From: a virus
Strand: one strand, 5' to 3'
DNA length: 54,785 nt
Virus record (IMG/VR): IMGVR_UViG_3300032241_002057
Location: 1 to 54,785 of that record
The position numbers and the translations under genes are program-made. How positions within the stretch are numbered: the stretch's first letter is position 1; every line of letters starts with the position of its first letter. Below the pieces are notes generated by a model. The model was not told the DNA's origin. It ran no database searches and worked only from the letters and a program-made list of their open reading frames with translations. This document shows positions 49,683 through 54,785 of the stretch, piece by piece.

Positions 49683-50330
49683 ATGACAAACCATAATATT
49701 TTGATAGAGCATTTGAATTATGATGCAGCACAAGCTGAGGTAATTACAGAGAATGATTCTGGTCAAGGTGGGGATAAGAAAGTCTACATGAAAGGTATTT
49801 TCATTCAAGGAGATTTACGTAATCACAATGGGCGTGTTTATCCTCTACATGAGATACGGCGTGCTGTCGATAATATCAGAGAAGCTATTCAAAAAGATTC
49901 TGGAGTATTAGGTGAATGTGATCATCCACAAGAACTTCAGATTCATCTCGATCGTGTTAGTCACAAAATCACTGATATGTGGATGGATGGTGCCAACGGA
50001 TACGGTAAATTACAAATCCTACCGACACCGTGTGGTAACATCGTAAAAACGTTGTTAGATTGCGGGGTTAAGCTGGGTGTCAGCTCTCGCGGATCAGGCA
50101 ATGTCGATGATAATGGACGCGTGTCAGATTTTGACATGTTGACTGTTGATATCGTAGCAAAGCCAAGTGCGCCAAATGCTTACCCTACACCTATGTATGA
50201 GGCAATCATGAACCGCAAACACGGCTACAAGATTCATGATCTAGCTGAAAGTATGAAACATGACGCAGTTGCTCAAACGCATCTGAAGAAAATTCTACTA
50301 AGCTGGGTCGATGAATTGAAACTTATTTAA
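49683..50330 (+). CDS. gp21: Prohead protease gp21
   Basis: 215 residues (T4 gp21 has 212). ECDHP with H81 and GVSSRGSG (S134/S135) are the catalytic His and Ser regions of the herpesvirus-like capsid maturation protease; the third residue is likely an Asp in DFDMLTVDIV. The protease degrades the core and trims gp23 in the prohead. GIFIQGDLRNHNGRVYPLHE is also typical of the family. An AGAAGG ribosome site precedes the ATG. gp22 and gp23 follow in order. Confidence 0.95.
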   Translation: MTNHNILIEHLNYDAAQAEVITENDSGQGGDKKVYMKGIFIQGDLRNHNGRVYPLHEIRRAVDNIREAIQKDSGVLGECDHPQELQIHLDRVSHKITDMWMDGANGYGKLQILPTPCGNIVKTLLDCGVKLGVSSRGSGNVDDNGRVSDFDMLTVDIVAKPSAPNAYPTPMYEAIMNRKHGYKIHDLAESMKHDAVAQTHLKKILLSWVDELKLI

Positions 50331-50343
50331 GGAGTAGTGTCCT

Positions 50344-51561
50344 ATGGAAAAGGAAATAAAAGACCTCCTGGAAAACGAAGTACTTGGCGAAGATGTCAAG
50401 ACTGCTCTTCAGGAAGCCTTTAACAACAAGGTAAAAGCCGCGGAGCAAAAACTCCAGGAAGATTATGCTGTTCGTTATTCTAACGACAAAGCAAAGCTTG
50501 TTGAAGCCATGGATGCGATGCTGAGTGATACAATTCGCGCTGAATTAACTGAATTTGCAGAAGATCGTTCCGCAATGATTCGTCAGCGTGCAAAAATGAG
50601 TAAAGCAATTCAAGAAGCCAAGACGCAATATAAATCAAAGATGGTTGAGCATGCTAAAATGCTCAACAGCTTTGTTGCAAAGCAACTCAAAGCTGAAATT
50701 GCAGAATTCATCGAGGATCGCAAGACCCTTGAATCACAGCGTCGTGAATTAGCTCAAGAACTGCAGACTGTAAAAGAAAGCAGCAAGCGTGAGCTAGCTA
50801 ATCGCGTCAACAAACTTGAAGGATTCGTTCTCAAACAGCTCAGTGAGGAAATTGCTGAGTTTCATGCTGACAAAAAGGCATTGGTTGAGCAACGTGTTAA
50901 GCTGGCACAAGAAGGCAAGAAAAAGATTTCTGAGGCACAGAGTAAGTTCATTAATCGCGCAGTTGTAGCAGTCGATAAGACTCTAAACGAAGTGATTAAG
51001 AGCGAGCTAGTTCAATGGAAAGACGATATCAAAAAAGCACGTGAAAACAATTTTGGTCGTCGCATCTTCGAAGCAGTGGCAGCTGAATATATGGCTAGCT
51101 ACCTTTCTGAAGGTAGTCAGGTTAAGAAGTTAGATAAACAACTTCAACAACAAAAGGCTGCATTAGCCGAAGCACAAGCAAAACTCGCAGAGCAAAAGAC
51201 GCTCATCGAATCAGCTAACGCTAAAGTTCGTGCTGCCAATGATCGCTTACTACGTGAGGAGACATTAAAAACACTCCTTTCACCGTTGGCACGCGACAAA
51301 AAGGCCGTAATGGAAGATATGTTAAAAGATATCAAAACACAAAATTTGAAAGAAGCTTTTAACCGTTATCTACCTGCAATAGTAGGCGGCGCACCTAGTG
51401 GTAATCAAAGCAAGGTTGCACTTGCTGAATCTACCGCACGTTCAACCCCTGTTGCTGTAACTGGCGACAGAACTAACAAACTTGCCCAAGCAGTGATTGA
51501 AGAATCCCAGGACGACCTCGGCCTTGGTAAACTACTTCACCTTGCCGGTATTAAGCATTAA
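50344..51561 (+). CDS. gp22: Prohead scaffold protein gp22
   Basis: 405 residues (T4 gp22 has 269). Highly helical, charged, Ala/Lys/Glu-rich, with two related internal segments: KSKMVEHAKMLNSFVAKQLK then AEIAEFIEDRKTLESQRREL, and KRELANRVNKLEGFVLKQLS then EEIAEFHADKKALVEQRVKL. The C-terminus (DDLGLGKLLHLAGIKH) resembles that of other gp22 proteins. It forms the scaffold inside the prohead and is cut up by gp21. AAGGAG ribosome site, 13 bases after the gp21 stop. Confidence 0.9.
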   Translation: MEKEIKDLLENEVLGEDVKTALQEAFNNKVKAAEQKLQEDYAVRYSNDKAKLVEAMDAMLSDTIRAELTEFAEDRSAMIRQRAKMSKAIQEAKTQYKSKMVEHAKMLNSFVAKQLKAEIAEFIEDRKTLESQRRELAQELQTVKESSKRELANRVNKLEGFVLKQLSEEIAEFHADKKALVEQRVKLAQEGKKKISEAQSKFINRAVVAVDKTLNEVIKSELVQWKDDIKKARENNFGRRIFEAVAAEYMASYLSEGSQVKKLDKQLQQQKAALAEAQAKLAEQKTLIESANAKVRAANDRLLREETLKTLLSPLARDKKAVMEDMLKDIKTQNLKEAFNRYLPAIVGGAPSGNQSKVALAESTARSTPVAVTGDRTNKLAQAVIEESQDDLGLGKLLHLAGIKH

Positions 51562-51576
51562 GGAGCTATATTAAAA

Positions 51577-52776
51577 ATGACAAAGAACCTCTTCGAAACA
51601 CATTGGTCGGCTGCTAAGACCGCCCTCTGCGAAGGTCTAACCGGCAATCGCAAGAAGGTAATGGAAGTCGTACTAGAAAACACACGCAAGGATTTACAGA
51701 GTAAATCAGGAATACTTTTTGAAAGTGCAACACCGGGTGCTACCAGCGCTGGTAACGTTGCTACATTGAATAAGGTTATTCTTCCAGTAATCCGTCGAGT
51801 TATGCCGACTGTTATTGCTAACGAAATCATCGGCGTACAGCCAATGAGCGGCCCTGTTGGTCAGATCCACACACTACGCGTTCGTTACGCTGATACATTT
51901 GGTACCCCAACTCCAGTAGTTGCTGGTAGCGAAGCACTCAGTCCGTTCGATATCGCACGTTTCTATTCTGGTAACGGTAACAGCACTTATCCTGCTGCTG
52001 CACCAGTAAGCGTGCTTGAAGGAACTGCTGGTAAGCGCTTGAACATCCAGATCCTCAAGGAAACAGTCGAAGCCAAGACACGTAAGTTGTCAGCTCGTTG
52101 GACCTTTGAAGCTGCTCAGGATGCACAGGCTCAGCAAGGCATTGATATTGAAGCAGAAATTATGGCTGCACTAGCACAGGAAATTACCGCAGAAATTGAC
52201 CAGGAAATCCTAGTTTCTCTGCGTACACTTGCTGGTACTACACTTACATATGACCAGGGTGCCGTTAGCGGTACTGCAACATATGTTGGCGACGAACATG
52301 CTGCTCTAGCAGTACTCATCAACCGTGGTGCAAACTTGATTGCTGCACGTACACGTCGTGGTGCTGGTAACTGGGTTGTTGTTTCCCCAACTGCTCTTAC
52401 CATCCTACAGAGTGCTACAACTTCAGCATTCGCTCGTACCACAGAAGGTACCTTCGAAGCCCCAACTAACACCAAGTTCGTTGGCACACTAAACAACAGC
52501 ATGAGAGTGTATGTTGATCAGTATGCTGCTGACGATACAAACGTACTTGTTGGTTATAAGGGTCCCGGTGAAATTGACGCTGCTGCTTATTATTGCCCAT
52601 ATGTGCCACTAACAAGCAGTGGTGTTATCATTGATCCAAGCACATTCGAACCAGTTGTATCATTCATGACACGTTATGGTTATCTTGAACTGAATAACAC
52701 TGCGTCGAGCTTAGGTAACGCAGCTGACTATCTAGCTGGAATTGCTATAAATACGTCTCATTTAAAATTCCTATAA
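51577..52776 (+). CDS. gp23: Major capsid protein gp23
   Basis: 399 residues, shorter than T4 gp23 (521). Family sequence includes VIRRVMPTVIANEIIGVQPM, SGPVGQIHTLRVRYA, LSARWTFEAAQDAQAQQGID, AEIMAALAQEITAEIDQEIL, and TTEGTFEAPTNTKFVGTLNN. The protein forms the hexamers of the HK97-fold capsid; gp21 would remove about the first 50-65 residues. An AAGGAG ribosome site lies 12 bases before ATG 51577. The gene uses noticeably more C-ending codons than its neighbours, as usual for very highly expressed genes. Confidence 0.97.
   Translation: MTKNLFETHWSAAKTALCEGLTGNRKKVMEVVLENTRKDLQSKSGILFESATPGATSAGNVATLNKVILPVIRRVMPTVIANEIIGVQPMSGPVGQIHTLRVRYADTFGTPTPVVAGSEALSPFDIARFYSGNGNSTYPAAAPVSVLEGTAGKRLNIQILKETVEAKTRKLSARWTFEAAQDAQAQQGIDIEAEIMAALAQEITAEIDQEILVSLRTLAGTTLTYDQGAVSGTATYVGDEHAALAVLINRGANLIAARTRRGAGNWVVVSPTALTILQSATTSAFARTTEGTFEAPTNTKFVGTLNNSMRVYVDQYAADDTNVLVGYKGPGEIDAAAYYCPYVPLTSSGVIIDPSTFEPVVSFMTRYGYLELNNTASSLGNAADYLAGIAINTSHLKFL
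52746..52753 (+). promoter_or_regulatory. T4-type late box TATAAATA within the gp23 end
   Basis: Exact consensus on the plus strand, 31 bases before the gp23 stop. No plus-strand gene follows until 54717, so it is either chance or was left without its gene when the 52866-54575 gene entered. Confidence 0.35.
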
Positions 52777-52780
52777 AATC

Positions 52781-52821
52781 TTTTATTTTCAGCAGGTTAC
52801 AAAGATTTGTTGAAAATAAAA
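52781..52821 (+). terminator. Hairpin after gp23
   Basis: TTTTATTTTCA / TGAAAATAAAA, 11 base pairs with a 19-base loop, directly after the gp23 stop. The stem is AT-rich and may protect the message end more than terminate. Confidence 0.4.
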
Positions 52822-52837
52822 ATTTAAAAGGCATTAA

Positions 52838-52867
52838 AGAAAACCCAGGAGAAATCTTGGGTTTTCT
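52838..52867. terminator. Bidirectional terminator between gp23 and the homing endonuclease-like gene
   Basis: AGAAAACCCA / TGGGTTTTCT with a ten-base loop, followed by ATTTTG on the plus strand. It sits over the stop codon of the convergent reverse gene. Confidence 0.75.
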
Positions 52868-54575
52868 ATTTTGTGCTCGTTAGCTGTAACTCCCATTTGA
52901 TTTTACCGCAGTCCCAAATCCTGTCATACCCTAATTCCTGTAAAATTTGCCATTCCGTTTTATCTAAATCGATATCTGGATGTAGTTGTTGTAATTTCAC
53001 TTTATTAAGACTTAATTTATGATGTTTTATTGTGTAGTTCTCTACATATTGTTGCATAGGGGGTACTGTACCAACTTGCACAAATCCTAATTTTTTATAT
53101 AAATCACCTTGGCTATATCTGTTATCACTGAAACTAATGATTGATACTGGGTGATATGTATCAACAAACGAAGTTAACAACCTACTGGCACCACCAGGTA
53201 TCATGTTTTTTGATGCAAATCTTATAAGCTCGTAACGATGGTTAGAATCCTTTACAAAGCTCATCAATGCTACTAGCTCGCCTTGATGCTCTAATCCAAT
53301 ATTAATAGGAAGTTTTGTGGGAGATCCTAATAAATGATATGAGTTATAAAAATCAATGCTAGATTGACGAGATGGAATAACTACCCTGCACTTGCGTGCA
53401 CCGATATTCCTCAACCCTGTGCCAAGCTTGGACCTTATGATATTTTCAACTATTGTCCTTTGATGTAACCATTCGTCGCTAAACACGGTGATCAATTCAA
53501 TTCCTACATTCCTAGCTGCTGCCCATTTTCTATAATGATAATTCCAGCTTTTTTTCCCGCTACGCTCGCTATGCCAATATAGTCCGCAGTATTCGATACC
53601 AATATTTAAATCTGGTATGTATATGTCTATTTCGTATGGATATATGACTGCTCGATCACCGCTTATTACATTACACTTGATTTGTGTGTTGACAAAATTC
53701 AACAAATCCAGTTCTTCTTTGCTTTTGTAACTTGTGTCGGTTGGATAGCATATCTTGCATTTAGGTAGTGATGCATAGTCAAACCTTTTGTCAAATGTAT
53801 TTCCGCATGAAATGCATTCGAATGATATAACTGGTCTAGTTTGTACACTTATGTACTGCTCTTCGGTAACCAATGCATTCAAATTGAAATTTTCGCGTAT
53901 CATCTGGATGAATCTTTTATGATTTTTCTTAGCCAGATGATGCGGCGAATATTGTTCTAATTTGGTCAGTTTGGCTTTGTTAGCAACTCGTTGGAGTTGC
54001 ATTGGATTTTCTACACCATATTTTTCTAAATTGGTCACCTTGCGTTTTTTCTTTACTTCATCCAGTTGTGCAACGTTGTTTACTCCATATTTTGCAAGTA
54101 TGGTTGCTTTCTGTTTATCTAGTTGATTGTTGATATTTTCTTGATTTGAATAAAAATTTTGATGTGCAAGTTTAGCTACAGGTGTTTGACCAGAATTAGT
54201 AACTCCGTATTTTAGAAGATTAGTGTTTGCACGTTTTTGATTGATTGTGATTTTTTTCTCATCACTAAGAGAGTTGTGTGCATCAGAGATTTTTTTTGAT
54301 ACAGATTCACGCATACATTGGCATTCTTTAGCGTTACCGCAAAATCCATAACCTTTGACTATGCTAACAAATCTTTTTGGTTTATTTGTTATAACGCAGC
54401 AATTTGACTCAATACCGTTTATTATCAAAAATGCACGTTCTGTTAATGACAATGATGGTGACAAATAATCGGTCGTGCTACATATCCATCGTAAAAGTTC
54501 TTTGTCTTTTTTGATATTATTCCCTAACGATTTAGGTGAAGTTTCCTTTACCAATCTCTGCAAACGTTCCAGCAT
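52866..54575 (-). CDS. Homing endonuclease-like protein (EDxHD/Vsr-like nuclease) with a C-terminal acetyltransferase-like domain
   Basis: 569 residues. Three short repeats (LLKYGVTNSGQ, AKYGVNNVAQ, LEKYGVENPMQ; residues 118-193) are DNA-recognition repeats common in phage homing enzymes. A zinc pair C254/C257 with C273/C276 follows. Residues 281-380 are a Vsr-like nuclease: SKEELDLL, EIDIYIPDLNIGIEYCGLYW with D317 and E328, H335, and VFSDEW. Residues about 390-510 look like a GNAT or Mom-like domain (LIRFASKNMIPGGASRLL, KKLGFVQVGTVPP). Freestanding homing genes often sit beside gp23. AAGGAAAAG ribosome site. The nuclease call is firmer than the C-terminal one. Confidence 0.7.
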   Translation of the reverse strand: MLERLQRLVKETSPKSLGNNIKKDKELLRWICSTTDYLSPSLSLTERAFLIINGIESNCCVITNKPKRFVSIVKGYGFCGNAKECQCMRESVSKKISDAHNSLSDEKKITINQKRANTNLLKYGVTNSGQTPVAKLAHQNFYSNQENINNQLDKQKATILAKYGVNNVAQLDEVKKKRKVTNLEKYGVENPMQLQRVANKAKLTKLEQYSPHHLAKKNHKRFIQMIRENFNLNALVTEEQYISVQTRPVISFECISCGNTFDKRFDYASLPKCKICYPTDTSYKSKEELDLLNFVNTQIKCNVISGDRAVIYPYEIDIYIPDLNIGIEYCGLYWHSERSGKKSWNYHYRKWAAARNVGIELITVFSDEWLHQRTIVENIIRSKLGTGLRNIGARKCRVVIPSRQSSIDFYNSYHLLGSPTKLPINIGLEHQGELVALMSFVKDSNHRYELIRFASKNMIPGGASRLLTSFVDTYHPVSIISFSDNRYSQGDLYKKLGFVQVGTVPPMQQYVENYTIKHHKLSLNKVKLQQLHPDIDLDKTEWQILQELGYDRIWDCGKIKWELQLTSTK

Positions 54576-54605
54576 TTATCTTTTCCTTATACAACAATAA
54601 TAACT

Positions 54606-54613
54606 TATTTATG
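54606..54613 (-). promoter_or_regulatory. Late-type box CATAAATA before the homing endonuclease-like gene
   Basis: Minus strand, 30 bases before ATG 54575, the usual spacing. Confidence 0.5.
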
Positions 54614-54640
54614 TCGATACAACAAGCTTTGTACTTGTTG

Positions 54641-54648
54641 TATTTATA
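54641..54648 (-). promoter_or_regulatory. Second late box TATAAATA, in tandem
   Basis: Exact consensus on the minus strand, 35 bases further upstream than the box at 54606-54613. Confidence 0.5.
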
Positions 54649-54704
54649 ATACTTATCATCTAATGTAAAAGTATTTGATACTTAATGCTATACACGCTAT
54701 CTTT

Positions 54705-54712
54705 TATAAATA
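54705..54712 (+). promoter_or_regulatory. T4-type late box TATAAATA four bases before the last gene
   Basis: Exact consensus, then TTGC, then ATG 54717. No ribosome site can fit between them. Confidence 0.5.
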
Positions 54713-54716
54713 TTGC

Positions 54717-54785
54717 ATGCGAATATTTGACGTTATAAATTTAATAGAAAACGGGGTTCACTTAGACGAATACCGTGCCCAAGAA
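54717..54785 (+). CDS. Start of a gene running off the window
   Basis: 23 codons from ATG 54717, beginning MRIFDVINLIENGVHLD and open to the window end. Too short to identify. A consensus late box stands immediately in front, so the gene is probably late, perhaps a further virion gene downstream of gp23. Confidence 0.45.
   Translation, partial: MRIFDVINLIENGVHLDEYRAQE

Noticed and set aside
1-54785. tRNA genes
   Set aside because: I looked in the gaps for cloverleaf-like pairs with a TTCGA-type loop and saw none; most gaps are short and AT-rich.

Overview
The window is a 54.8 kb piece of an AT-rich, T4-like (tailed, contractile-tail) phage genome. The support is a full set of T4-type virion genes: portal gp20, prohead protease gp21, scaffold gp22, major capsid gp23, baseplate gp6/gp25/gp53/gp5/gp26-like, the late sigma factor gp55 and the gp46/gp47 recombination nuclease. 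Protein wording and accessory genes (ThyX, RimK-type ATP-grasp, acyl carrier protein) resemble marine or freshwater T4-like phages such as those of cyanobacteria and SAR11. The host cannot be named from the sequence.

Layout. 1-700 (minus): ThyX N-terminus, cut by the window edge, and a small unknown gene. 731-5618 (minus): a tightly overlapping cassette of four glycosyltransferase-like genes and two unknowns. 5668-24448 (minus): tail and baseplate region running gp25, gp6, a 3937-residue giant protein, then small virion proteins and a tail fibre. 24543-28091 (plus, with one reverse gene): accessory block with acyl carrier protein, an IS200/IS605 element (tnpA/tnpB divergent, subterminal hairpins, probable guide RNA), a small Cys-rich protein and a RimK-like ligase. 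28103-35460 (minus): hub operon gp48/54-like, gp53, an unidentified baseplate protein, and gp5 carrying two lysozyme-like domains. 35595-41351: late sigma gp55 interrupted by an intein, gp47, gp46, a PD-(D/E)XK nuclease on the opposite strand, and an unknown. 41381-42453 (minus): gp26-like and a small gene. 42534-52776 (plus): tape-measure-like protein, gp20, gp67-like, a second tail fibre, acidic core protein, gp21, gp22, gp23. 52866-54575 (minus): a homing-endonuclease-like gene directly behind gp23. A further gene starts at 54717 and runs off the window.

Regulation. T4-type late promoter boxes (NATAAATA) precede many virion genes, usually about 20-40 bases before a start with a good ribosome site. 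Several other starts (gp25, RimK, gp5, the 45-codon gene, the last gene) have such a box only 4-7 bases before the ATG and no ribosome site, which would give almost leaderless messages. Good sigma-70-type promoters precede gp55, the acyl carrier protein, the small Cys-rich gene and a few others, fitting early or middle expression. If the reading is right, gp55 must splice out its intein before the late boxes can be used.

The strongest leads are the gp55 intein, the intact TnpA/TnpB element, the giant protein, the multi-domain gp5 with a degenerate SGNH-like domain, and the two tail-fibre paralogs about 40 kb apart. No tRNA genes, CRISPR arrays or replication origin were recognised by eye. No stretch over 300 bases lacks a gene.
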